Under the pieces are notes generated by a model. It had not been told where the DNA came from. It saw only the letters and a list, made by a program, of their open reading frames with translations, and searched no databases. Shown piece by piece: positions 38,770 to 46,130 of a stretch of 64,000 bases of DNA. A program made the position numbers and the translations under genes. The stretch spans positions 1 to 64,000 of the forward strand of contig CAIOOA010000186.1 of the NCBI GenBank assembly GCA_903859815.1, read 5' to 3'. Positions within the stretch are counted from its first letter, which is position 1, and each line of letters opens with the position of its first letter. Origin of the DNA: an uncultured Methylococcaceae bacterium. GTDB lineage: Bacteria; Pseudomonadota; Gammaproteobacteria; Methylococcales; Methylococcaceae.

Positions 38770-38840
38770 GGTTCACCTGATTAGCACAACAAGTAAGGGC
38801 GAAATAGCGATACGTATATTCCGCTGAATGTTTCCATTTT

Positions 38841-38895
38841 CCCATTCGGCGCAATACGCGGCGGAGCCGCTATTGCTCCCTACGAATGCGCCTTA
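38841..38895 (-). other. Degenerate attC-like palindrome
   Basis: On the minus strand the TAA of the upstream gene is followed by GCAATAGCGG...CCGCGTATTGC, a stem with an extra-helical base as in attC sites. The half CCATTCGGCGCAATACGCGG is shared with the site at 39602-39658. The terminal GTTRRRY core is not recognisable. Confidence 0.4.
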
Positions 38896-39348
38896 CAGCG
38901 TTGGCCAACGGTTTTTATAGTCCTTAATTTGAGAAACATTAATGGCGCATCCGACCCAACCTTTAGGATTAGAATCCCAAGGTTCCCAGTACACCGTATT
39001 TTCCTCGTTTATCTTTGCGCCGTCAGTTCTGCCTTTTACAATCTTCTTCACAACTTTTTTCCAAGCAGCAACATCCAAAACGTAAAAATCCGGCAATTCG
39101 TTCATATCCTTGTTTTTAAAATCAACAAAAACCAAAAGATAGCCTTCAGTCCAGATCCCAGAAACTTTTGGCCATTGATTGCCAGTTTTCGCTTTGACAG
39201 ATACCCTAAATAAATGCTCAGGCGTTTCTACAAGAATATCTGTCTTTTTGTGGTTTCCTAGCGTTAACTGGGCATAAAATCCTCGTTTGCACAGTTCGAA
39301 GGCAACGGCATATTCTCCGGCCAAACCAATGGTTTCCTTGTTGATCAT
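38893..39348 (-). CDS. PD-(D/E)XK-like cassette protein
   Basis: 151 residues. The first 60 have the layout of small restriction-endonuclease-like folds: GLAGEYAVAFELCKRG (helix with Glu), then KKTDILVE (Asp) and RVSVKAKTG (Val-Lys-x-Lys). The rest is aromatic-rich and unassigned. It lies between two attC-like sites and starts 22 bp after a perfect GTTAGGT core, so it is a typical cassette gene. Nuclease activity is a guess from pattern only. Confidence 0.55.
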   Translation of the reverse strand: MINKETIGLAGEYAVAFELCKRGFYAQLTLGNHKKTDILVETPEHLFRVSVKAKTGNQWPKVSGIWTEGYLLVFVDFKNKDMNELPDFYVLDVAAWKKVVKKIVKGRTDGAKINEENTVYWEPWDSNPKGWVGCAINVSQIKDYKNRWPTL

Positions 39349-39369
39349 TGTTTAACTCTCTGTGAAAGC

Positions 39370-39459
39370 ACCTAACGCCCCCGTTCAGCCGCCCGCGCAA
39401 GAGGGGCTAGAAAAATGAGCCAAACGTCTTCGCGGGTCGGCTGGAACGGCGGGTTAGCG
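39370..39459 (-). other. attC site, 90 bp, most complete of the array
   Basis: On the minus strand the site starts with CGCTAAC and ends with GTTAGGT. Inner arms GTTCCAGCCGACCCGCG and CGCGGGCGGCTGAAC pair with one or two extra-helical bases, the hallmark that guides integrase strand choice. The next gene begins 22 bp beyond the GTTAGGT core. Confidence 0.75.
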
Positions 39460-39601
39460 GAGTGACCGCCCCAGCGGAAGGCGTTGCCAAGAAGCATGCC
39501 TGAAATATGGTTATAAAATATCAATGACTTGCATTTGCTTCTTGAGAGGCCGGTGGGCAGTGAGACAATGCCGGGGATTCATGAATTTTGCTCTTTTTAT
39601 C

Positions 39602-39658
39602 CATTCGGCGCAATACGCGGAGTACCGATATTGCACCGCGTTGAGCCCCGGGTTAGGC
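39602..39658 (-). other. Partial attC-like site after the HEPN-like gene
   Basis: The GCCTAAC core at 39658-39652 contains the gene's TAA stop. GGTGCAATA and TATTGCGCC pair across a short loop. No distal core is seen before the next complete site, so about 140 bp of non-coding DNA lies between them. Confidence 0.5.
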
Positions 39659-40939
39659 ATCTTGCTCAATCTTCAAACCTGGTTGATCTTGAAGCCACTT
39701 CGGGCCAGGAAGACCAGATACTGAATAAACCTCTTTAATAGCATCTTCTAAAACTTTTGGAAGCTTTTCGATTAACTCACAACTAAGTGTCATTTCCATC
39801 TTTGAGGCTGCGATACCATTAAGTACCTTGCACTTATTAAAATCATTCTTGAAATGAATCATTTCATTCCTAGATGTTACCATCTTAGATACAAATTGAA
39901 ATGGGTGCTTTGAAGTATCATAGATGGTGCTTGGATTTGAAAATATATGTATAAATTTTAGTTTTTCGTTTAAAGTTAGCTTTTCAAGTGTTGCCCAAAT
40001 TTGATTGAATTTCATTCCGCCTATTTCATTTGCAATGGCCTCAAGGCAGGCTACCGCCATTATAATAGATTGTGCACGCTCTTCGTATATTTCATCAAGG
40101 ACATGTGGTTGAACGCCTTGGTGTTTTTTTGTAATTTCTTGTGATTTGCAGCAATGCTTGATTGCTGCTCTGAAAAAAATAGGAGCCATAAAGCATGCTG
40201 TATATATGTCACCTTTCTCTATTCGCATTGTCTCAAAGTTGGAAAGTGCTGGTGGCTTATAAGCAACAAGTTTACTCCTGCTTGTGGTGTCACTTTTTTT
40301 GAAAGTTTCGTGTGCGTTTAAAAGTTCAGTGAATGCTTTGAGTCTGAATGATTTTAATTTTTCGATGTATAACTCGGCCTTATGCGTATAAATTTCTATT
40401 GGCGAATCACTATTAGATTTGAGGCGCATGAGATATTGAAATTCATCATTCGTTGAATCAAATTCACTTAAGTCAACAAAATCTGAAACCCATCGACCGT
40501 AATTCCGATTTGCTACGCCCTCGAAACGTGCTATTTCCCACTGATAAAGAACCCCTTCGTCCAATACCTGAATGTGAGAGTTGAAAGTTTCGATAGGGTC
40601 ACAAACATTAATTGGATTGTTAAGGAATGGAAAGTGATGCTTTGAAACGATTCCATTCGGTATTATGGCTGAAACATCATTGTCTACAATTGGCTTGAAT
40701 ATTGGACTAAATAAACTAATTAATGTCCTGTTGCAAAAAGTTGCAGGATCGATATTTTGAAATATTCGCCCATACGAAACAACTTTATAAAATTTAATGG
40801 CTTCGTTGATTTGTTCCTCTGATAATAGATCGAGGTTTATCTCAGCAAGGCGTGTGCCTTTTTTGAAATCTCGACACGGTAAATATTCAATGGCGATGGC
40901 TTCTTTCCACCACGATGGTATGTTTGAATCATCTGACAT
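39653..40939 (-). CDS. HEPN-like protein in a cassette
   Basis: About 428 residues, AT-rich. The N-terminal 250 residues are unassigned. The C-terminal part (about 285-380) has a HEPN-like layout: a helix with MAVACLEAIANEIGG, an LNEKLKFIHIF helix and SRNEMIHF, which contains the RNxxxH motif typical of HEPN ribonucleases. I chose the ATG at 40939 because GGAG lies 9 bp upstream; the ATG at 40954 adds five residues. The stop lies in an attC-like core and an attC core (GTTAGGC) precedes the start. Confidence 0.6.
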   Translation of the reverse strand: MSDDSNIPSWWKEAIAIEYLPCRDFKKGTRLAEINLDLLSEEQINEAIKFYKVVSYGRIFQNIDPATFCNRTLISLFSPIFKPIVDNDVSAIIPNGIVSKHHFPFLNNPINVCDPIETFNSHIQVLDEGVLYQWEIARFEGVANRNYGRWVSDFVDLSEFDSTNDEFQYLMRLKSNSDSPIEIYTHKAELYIEKLKSFRLKAFTELLNAHETFKKSDTTSRSKLVAYKPPALSNFETMRIEKGDIYTACFMAPIFFRAAIKHCCKSQEITKKHQGVQPHVLDEIYEERAQSIIMAVACLEAIANEIGGMKFNQIWATLEKLTLNEKLKFIHIFSNPSTIYDTSKHPFQFVSKMVTSRNEMIHFKNDFNKCKVLNGIAASKMEMTLSCELIEKLPKVLEDAIKEVYSVSGLPGPKWLQDQPGLKIEQDA

Positions 40940-40961
40940 CAATTTACGCTCCATTTTTACA

Positions 40962-40999
40962 GCCTAACTTTAGTGTTAGACATCAAAAAGATGCCTAAC
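40962..40999 (-). other. Clustered attC core motifs at the array's upstream end
   Basis: On the minus strand GTTAGGC, GTCTAAC and GTTAGGC follow each other within 38 bp, and the last ends 8 bp before an ATG of the next gene. They look like remnants of an attC deletion or a recombination boundary. No intI or attI is visible beyond them. Confidence 0.5.
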
Positions 41000-41245
41000 C
41001 CGTCTTAAATTTGATGCATAATCCTGTAAAAACAGATTCAAGTCAATGATATTCTTGGCACCAAGACAAAGAAACCATATTTTCGACAAATAAAACAAGT
41101 CACCCTCACCACAATCTTCTGGAAGAGGCTGAACTCGCCATTCGGTATAGAATGATCCATTACTTGTAGTGTCGGCGGATGCGCACCATAATAGTCTAAT
41201 AGTCTGAAATGCTCAGTTAATAATTCACCCAAGGAAAACACCCTC

Positions 41246-41818
41246 ATGTCCACCGCAAAAGATGAAATCTGGGAAATCCTGAACAGACTCGCCATCAGTT
41301 CCGAGGATACTGACCGGAAAATCAAAGAAATGGGCGCTCGATTGAGTGCCAGTTCCGAAGCGACTGACCGCAAGATCAAAGAAGTGACCGCCGCCATCGG
41401 GCGTCTTGGCAATCGTTTGGGGGAGTTTGTCGAGGAAATGGTGCGGCCCGCCGTGGTGAGGCTGTTTCAAAATCGCGGCATCGCGGTGCATCAAGTCTTT
41501 CAGCGGGTTTACGCCGAGCGCGACGGCGATGCAATGGAGATTGATCTGTTGGTGGTCAACAGTTCGGATGCGATTTTGATTGAGGTCAAGAGCGAGTTGA
41601 AAGTGGATGATATCAAAGAACATATCAGTCGTTTGTCCCGTTTCAAGAAGTTATGTCCGCAATATGCAGGGTTTAAGGTTATGGGGGCGGTGGCTGGCAT
41701 GGTTGTACCCGATGATGCCGCCCGTTTTGCCTATCGGCAAGGTTTATTCGTACTGGCTCAAAGTGGCGAGTCAGTGACGATTCGCAACGACGCAAACTTT
41801 CAACCTGGCGTTTGGTAG
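41246..41818 (+). CDS. DUF3782-like PD-(D/E)XK nuclease-fold protein
   Basis: 190 residues. An N-terminal coiled coil contains two similar heptad segments (SSEDTDRKIKEMGARLS, SSEATDRKIKEVTAAIG). A C-terminal restriction-endonuclease-like domain follows, with MEIDLLVVNSSDAILIEVKSELK, where Asp and Glu-x-Lys form the expected active site. Such proteins are common in multiple copies in aquatic bacteria; their role is unknown. It is convergent with umuD and lies between umuD and the cassette array. Confidence 0.7.
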   Translation: MSTAKDEIWEILNRLAISSEDTDRKIKEMGARLSASSEATDRKIKEVTAAIGRLGNRLGEFVEEMVRPAVVRLFQNRGIAVHQVFQRVYAERDGDAMEIDLLVVNSSDAILIEVKSELKVDDIKEHISRLSRFKKLCPQYAGFKVMGAVAGMVVPDDAARFAYRQGLFVLAQSGESVTIRNDANFQPGVW

Positions 41819-41830
41819 TTTCATGCCTAG

Positions 41831-41850
41831 CGAATCGTAAGAACGATTCG
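41831..41850. terminator. Stem-loop between convergent genes
   Basis: CGAATCGT/ACGATTCG with a 4 nt loop, followed on the plus strand by GTTTTGG, lies between the DUF3782-like gene and umuD, probably ending both transcripts. If it works on the minus strand it would separate umuD from umuC. Confidence 0.6.
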
Positions 41851-41879
41851 GTTTTGGAAGCCGAGTCGGTCTTCTGTGA

Positions 41880-42305
41880 CTATAGTGCATGTATGACATA
41901 CGTCGCCACACCCCAGACTAATAACTCCCGATCTTGCTTAATCCGTATCACCGAATAGGCCGGGTTTTCCGGGTGCAAGGCAAGCTCGTTGCCGTGCAGT
42001 CGCAATCGTTTCACCGTCAACTCGCCATCCAAAGCCACGACGACCACACGCCCGTCGGTGGCTTCCAAGGCGCGGTCAACAATCAGCAAATCGTTGGGGT
42101 GTATGCCCGCGCCGCGCATGGAATCCCCTTTCACCCGTACAAAAAAACTCGCCTCCGGGTGGCGGATCAGATGTTGATTCAAATCCAAGCGCCGTTCCAC
42201 ATAATCGTCCGCCGGCGAGGGAAAGCCGGCGGCGACTCGATCCAGATAAAGCGGCAGCGTCTTTGGCTTGGATTCCAAATCGACTGTGTAGAGTTCGGTA
42301 GGCAT
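41880..42305 (-). CDS. umuD: DNA polymerase V accessory protein
   Basis: A 141-residue S24-family self-cleaving protein. The cleavage site is Ala26-Gly27 (VAAGFPSP), the nucleophile Ser62 (VKGDSMRGAG) and the base Lys99 (LTVKRL). RecA-stimulated cleavage gives UmuD', the polymerase V subunit. It is the natural partner of umuC at 35470-36756, now split away by the cassette region. No E. coli-type LexA box (CTGT-N8-ACAG) is visible upstream; instead a MITE lies at 42324-42422 and a shared palindrome at 42628. Confidence 0.94.
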   Translation of the reverse strand: MPTELYTVDLESKPKTLPLYLDRVAAGFPSPADDYVERRLDLNQHLIRHPEASFFVRVKGDSMRGAGIHPNDLLIVDRALEATDGRVVVVALDGELTVKRLRLHGNELALHPENPAYSVIRIKQDRELLVWGVATYVIHAL

Positions 42306-42323
42306 TGCTTTCTAATGAGTAAT

Positions 42324-42422
42324 ACTGTTACGCATGGACGCTAGCAAGGCGGGAGCGTCAAAGCTTGCTTCGCCTGTCAAAGCAAGCGTTGACGCTCCAA
42401 TTCTATAACCATTGCGTAACAT
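42324..42422. repeat. MITE-like palindromic element, family copy 3
   Basis: Inner arms 42352-42370 and 42380-42398 match the family (GGAGCGTCAAAGCTTGCTT). The outer arms GTTACGCA and TGCGTAAC are the same terminal sequence seen around copy 1. It lies between the 45-residue ORF and umuD, probably inserted into the 5' region of the umuD transcript. Confidence 0.75.
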
Positions 42423-42453
42423 CAATTTCTAATTAGCTGGGGTTCGCACCGCT

Positions 42454-42591
42454 TCAAAGCAAGCGCATCCGCGCCAACCGGGTTATTTCCATCTTGGCGC
42501 AGCGCAGCGAGCGTTCACGGCGTTTCCGTTCACTATTCCGATTCATGCGGATTTGCAATTGTTCGAGTCGAATGATGAGTTTTTCCAACAT
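42454..42591 (-). CDS. 45-residue basic protein upstream of umuD
   Basis: A short ORF: ATG at 42591 with AGAGGT 7 bp upstream, TGA at 42454-42456. The product is helical and Arg/Leu-rich (starting MLEKLIIRLEQLQIRM, then SERKRRERSLRC), with about one third basic residues. An 18 bp palindrome shared with the adjacent repressor gene sits 37 bp upstream of its start. It may be a regulatory or DNA-binding micro-protein in the umuD transcript. I do not recognise a family. Confidence 0.5.
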   Translation of the reverse strand: MLEKLIIRLEQLQIRMNRNSERKRRERSLRCAKMEITRLARMRLL

Positions 42592-42627
42592 GGCTTTTAC
42601 CTCTTTAGTTGTAGTAACTTAAGATAA

Positions 42628-42645
42628 TAACTATTTTAATAGTCA
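42628..42645. promoter_or_regulatory. Operator-like palindrome before the 45-residue ORF and umuD
   Basis: TAACTATTTTAATAGTCA is a near-perfect 18 bp inverted repeat. The same pattern, T(G/A)ACTA-N6-TAGTCA, occurs at 43329-43346 in front of the S24 repressor gene, so both are probably bound by that repressor. Confidence 0.6.
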
Positions 42646-42662
42646 TTACCGACAAAAAATTT

Positions 42663-43289
42663 TCAGTCAAAATCCATCACCATCTGCCGCACCACGCCGC
42701 AGACGGTGGCACTCTCGCGGATTTCCATCAATGGATAGCGTGGGTTCAACGGTTTCAAATAACGTGTACCGCCGTCGATGACCAATTGCTTGAACGTCGC
42801 CTGTTCGGCCTCGTCCAAGCGCACCACGACATAGCTGCCTTGGCGCGGTTCCACTGCCGGATCGACGATGATGATGCTGCCGTTGGGAAACACCGGTTCC
42901 ATGCTGTCTCCCTGCACCCGCAAGGCGTAAGCGTTAGGCCCGACCCGGCAAGTGGCTGGAACCATCGCCTCGCCGTCACCCGGCGGGTAAGGGTCGGCCA
43001 CGTCGCGCCAACTGCCGGCCGCAACCCAAGAAATCAAAGGGACATGACCGGTGATGGCGGGTCCGTCGGCAACATTCTCCTCGTCTTGCGCTTCGCCCTT
43101 GCCCGTTGCCAGCCAGCGCGGATTGACCCGCAACACCTCGGCCAAGCGAAACACTTCGGTGGTCGATTCCACCAAGCCGTTTTCCAGCTTGGAAATCAAC
43201 TGCTGGCTCAAGCCCGACCGTTTCGCCAACTCGCGCTGGCTGATGCGGGCTTGTTCTCTGGACTGTTTCAATCTTAATGCTAGGGACAT
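42663..43289 (-). CDS. S24-family transcriptional repressor with XRE HTH
   Basis: About 208 residues. The N-terminal helix-turn-helix (residues 10-55, ISQRELAKRSGLSQQLISKLENG) is followed by a LexA/CI-type autoprotease domain: cleavage site Ala91-Gly92 (SWVAAGSW), Ser129 (VQGDSMEPVF) and Lys167 (ATFKQL). It resembles phage CI and SOS-responsive repressors that cleave themselves on activated RecA. It is encoded directly upstream of the umuD transcript and the same palindrome precedes both, so it probably controls umuD and itself. I prefer the ATG at 43289 over the GTG at 43307. Confidence 0.85.
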   Translation of the reverse strand: MSLALRLKQSREQARISQRELAKRSGLSQQLISKLENGLVESTTEVFRLAEVLRVNPRWLATGKGEAQDEENVADGPAITGHVPLISWVAAGSWRDVADPYPPGDGEAMVPATCRVGPNAYALRVQGDSMEPVFPNGSIIIVDPAVEPRQGSYVVVRLDEAEQATFKQLVIDGGTRYLKPLNPRYPLMEIRESATVCGVVRQMVMDFD

Positions 43290-43328
43290 GGGTTCTCTCG
43301 TTGCCACCGCGAACCGGTTTGGGTGGAG

Positions 43329-43346
43329 TGACTACTATGATAGTCA
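43329..43346. promoter_or_regulatory. Operator-like palindrome before the S24 repressor gene
   Basis: TGACTACTATGATAGTCA, an 18 bp imperfect palindrome 40 bp upstream of the repressor start, matches the one at 42628-42645. Autoregulation is inferred. Confidence 0.6.
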
Positions 43347-43389
43347 TTTAACGGGGGATGTCAACAATAATTTGCTTAGCGCTTGAACC

Positions 43390-43761
43390 CTAGTGAATCG
43401 CCTTCTCCAAAGACTCCACCACCGCCTTGGCGGCAGCCAAATTCAACCCGGATTCTTCCCTAAGCCGCTTGATGGCTTCAATCTTCTGATTGCCCATAAT
43501 CAAGGCTTGGACTTCCTCCATCACGGTAGGTGCAACTTCGACCATTTTGCCGTTGACGACTAGGCTGACACCTGCTGGCTTCGCATCGGATACTGCATGG
43601 GCAATGGAAGGCGAATCGTCCAATTCGACGCCGGGGCTTGCCGGTCGTTGCCGACCCAATATCCAACCCAGCACCAAGCCCAAAACCAAACCGATCAACA
43701 AATAAACGATTCCGGTGGGTAGGTTTAAAGATCCGGCTATTGCATCAATCGTTTCACACAT
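43390..43761 (-). CDS. Membrane protein with ribosomal L7/L12 C-terminal-like domain
   Basis: 123 residues: an N-terminal hydrophobic helix (about 15-37, GIVYLLIGLVLGLVLGWILG), a linker, and a C-terminal domain (about 80-123) with the L7/L12 signature KIEAIKRLREESGLNLAAAKAVVESLE. In L12 this domain recruits translation GTPases; in membrane-anchored stand-alone forms the role is unknown. Monocistronic between the repressor and a methyltransferase. Confidence 0.75.
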   Translation of the reverse strand: MCETIDAIAGSLNLPTGIVYLLIGLVLGLVLGWILGRQRPASPGVELDDSPSIAHAVSDAKPAGVSLVVNGKMVEVAPTVMEEVQALIMGNQKIEAIKRLREESGLNLAAAKAVVESLEKAIH

Positions 43762-43779
43762 AGAGTTCCCCTGAATTCA

Positions 43780-44700
43780 TCATAAAGGCTTCTTGGCCCT
43801 GAACAGGCAGTAACGGACCAAGCCATGATGGAACACTTTCCATTGGGCCACCGCGACTTTGTAGTTGGCGGTTTGGGCCTTTTTCCGCAAACCCAAATAA
43901 TGCATGACCCACTGCATGGGCGCGGTCCACATCGCCGTCAAATACATCCGGCGGGAAGAAGGCAAACTCTCTTTAGTGGCCTCGGTGATATGCACATCGG
44001 TGAACCCGCATTCCTTCATGCCGTCTTCAAACTCCTCCGCCGTGGAAAGATTCGGCACGGCCCAGCCGTTCAGGCAATCCATGACCCACTGCCATTCCTC
44101 GTCGTTGAATTCCCGGCGGGTGGCGTAGCCGTCACAGGCCATCAAGGTGCCACCCTTCTTCAATACTCGAAACGCCTCGCGGAAGAAATCCCGCTTGTCG
44201 GTGGCGTAGCAACTGCTTTCGATGGCCCAAACCACATCGAAAGTTTCGTCAGGGAACGGGGTCTTGCAAAAATCGGACACTTGAAAATCCACCTTGTCGG
44301 CCACGCCGTGGCGTTGGGCGTTGCGCTTGGCGTGTTCCACTTGTTGGGCGCTGACGGTAATCCCCGTGGCGCGGCAACCCGCATTCTTGGCCAGCCATAT
44401 CGAACTGCCGCCAATGCCGCAACCGGCATCCAGCACGTGATCCTCCGGCTTGATGCCGGCAATGTGACACATAATGCGATTTTTGTTTAACAAGGCTTGG
44501 CTATGAGTTTTAATGCCCTCTTCCCAATGGCCGTAGTGCAAGGCTAGGTTTTCATTGTCGAACCAAGCGGTGCGGTAATCCCAGTAACAATCGTCATAAT
44601 GCTTGGCGGTATCCACGCGGATGTCTTCTTCGGTGAATTCAGCGCCATGGCGAAGGGTGTCGGTACGGTAGTCTTGATTGGCTTCCAGATAATGCTGCAT
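43780..44700 (-). CDS. SAM-dependent class I methyltransferase
   Basis: About 306 residues. Motif I is VLDAGCGIGGSSIWLA, followed by GITVSAQQVEHA, DFQVSDF and FDVVWAIESSCYATD (post-I and motif II), and LKKGGTLMACDGY (motif III). The pattern is of the sterol/tocopherol/sarcosine methyltransferase branch, so a small-molecule or lipid substrate is likely; more cannot be said. The ATG at 44700 (MQHYLEANQDYRT) gives the usual length; a TTG/GTG-type start upstream would add 20 residues. Confidence 0.8.
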   Translation of the reverse strand: MQHYLEANQDYRTDTLRHGAEFTEEDIRVDTAKHYDDCYWDYRTAWFDNENLALHYGHWEEGIKTHSQALLNKNRIMCHIAGIKPEDHVLDAGCGIGGSSIWLAKNAGCRATGITVSAQQVEHAKRNAQRHGVADKVDFQVSDFCKTPFPDETFDVVWAIESSCYATDKRDFFREAFRVLKKGGTLMACDGYATRREFNDEEWQWVMDCLNGWAVPNLSTAEEFEDGMKECGFTDVHITEATKESLPSSRRMYLTAMWTAPMQWVMHYLGLRKKAQTANYKVAVAQWKVFHHGLVRYCLFRAKKPL

Positions 44701-44932
44701 AGGATTATGGTTTTGATTCGTGGATAAAATACGGGTAAAAGTGGTGGATAGGCAATGCACTTTGAATGTGCTTCAAACTTATAGTCTTGACCGATGCTTG
44801 TCTTAACACTACTTAACGCCGAGCTAAAAAATAATCCACAATTTTACCGTGATAAACGCTTGGGAGATAGGGCTAAGGATACGCCGCCGCAGGAATTAGA
44901 TTATTTGGCTTGCCTATTGCCCTACAAATTTT

Positions 44933-45433
44933 CTAGCTTTGTTGGCACGCCCGCTTGCGCCTGACCTGATAACCGATCATACCAAACCCGATTAAGAACA
45001 TGGCATATTCCTCTGGTTCAGGGACAGGAGGCGCGATATTGCCCACATTGGTATTCTCTTTGTATGCGCCTAGCGAATAATAGAGTCCCGCGATAGTGGT
45101 GACCCCATTAACAGTAAAAGAATAAACTTGCACAATGTCAATTTGACCGGGTTTGCTGGGATTAAACATCCAAGCAAAACTAGAATGGGCACCCTCTTTT
45201 GCGTTTGTCCAATAGATGCCTTTAAATTCACTTGTCTCTTTGAATCTACGCAGATTAAGAGAATCGTAAGGCCGTAGTCCTGAGTATTCCACCATGACCG
45301 CGAAAGATCTGCCTTCATCTCCTAACCCATGTTTAATGGCAAGTCTGGCAGCGGCATTCCCAGCAGTTGGAGCAAGCAAAATGGCTAAAATAACCATGAA
45401 CCGTGAGATCAGATAAGATTTATCGAAATTCAT
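44933..45433 (-). CDS. PEP-CTERM sorting-signal protein
   Basis: 166 residues: signal peptide (about 10-28, RFMVILAILLAPTAGNAAA), a beta-rich extracellular region, and a C-terminal tripartite sorting signal: VPEPEEYAMF, a hydrophobic segment (LIGFGMIGYQV) and RRKR. Exosortase processes such proteins, so the genome should encode an exosortase/EPS locus. Function of the exported domain is unknown. Confidence 0.85.
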   Translation of the reverse strand: MNFDKSYLISRFMVILAILLAPTAGNAAARLAIKHGLGDEGRSFAVMVEYSGLRPYDSLNLRRFKETSEFKGIYWTNAKEGAHSSFAWMFNPSKPGQIDIVQVYSFTVNGVTTIAGLYYSLGAYKENTNVGNIAPPVPEPEEYAMFLIGFGMIGYQVRRKRACQQS

Positions 45434-45669
45434 TGGATTGGCCCAGTGCTCGTCTTCGTTGATGTAAATGGAAAAAGACTAACTTTAACCCCAAAATGGC
45501 GAATGCATGAAGTGGATGCCCCGTTCATTTGAAATGGCGCAAAGAGCCAACTTTGTTTCCAAATTCAACGGAAGCGGTTTTCATGCGCTCATAAACTATA
45601 AGAGCCTTATTTTTTCAGAAATACTTCGCAATGTGCGAAATATTTAATTATTACCCTATAAAGCTCAGC

Positions 45670-45948
45670 CTATCTCCAGCCATAATAACGCGGTGGCGGG
45701 GGTGGAGGTGGCATCCGCCAAACCGGTGGCGGGGGAGGCAAATAGCGCGGCGGAGCGGGATAATAAACCACCGGGGGCGGAGGTGGGTAATAGGGGCGCT
45801 GCCGACCATAATATCCATGATGGTGAGGTGGACGCCAATAGCCATAACCTCCGTCATAATCATGGGCAACTGCGGCAAAGCTGCAAGCCATCCCAAATAG
45901 GATGGCAAAAGACCATAGGGTAATGTTAAGTTTTCGCACGGCGCTCAT
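45670..45948 (-). CDS. Small secreted Pro/Tyr-rich protein
   Basis: 92 residues: signal peptide ending near AVAHD, then a low-complexity mature region of repeated PPPPP, YYPPP and PPPRYY blocks with Gly/Tyr/His. Such sequence is typical of envelope or matrix proteins and has no domain. The ATG at 45948 has GAGGA upstream; an earlier start adds ten residues. The 236 bp gap to the PEP-CTERM gene holds nothing I can identify. Confidence 0.65.
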   Translation of the reverse strand: MSAVRKLNITLWSFAILFGMACSFAAVAHDYDGGYGYWRPPHHHGYYGRQRPYYPPPPPVVYYPAPPRYLPPPPPVWRMPPPPPPPRYYGWR

Positions 45949-46130
45949 GAATTCCTCGCTTGTTAGGAAAAAGGACAATTTTCTCCGATGCCAGTATTTA
46001 TTGGCGGTTTCGCCAAATGACCGACTCCTTGGTGGATATTGTTGCCCCTAATCGCTTAAAACAAACTTAAAACTCAAATGGGTGATTCCCGTACTCGACA
46101 TTGTTGACCCCAAGTATCCGTGGGTTAAAC

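Noticed and set aside
43825-44490. 221-residue plus-strand ORF opposite the methyltransferase
   Set aside because: Shadow of a gene with clear SAM-binding motifs on the minus strand.
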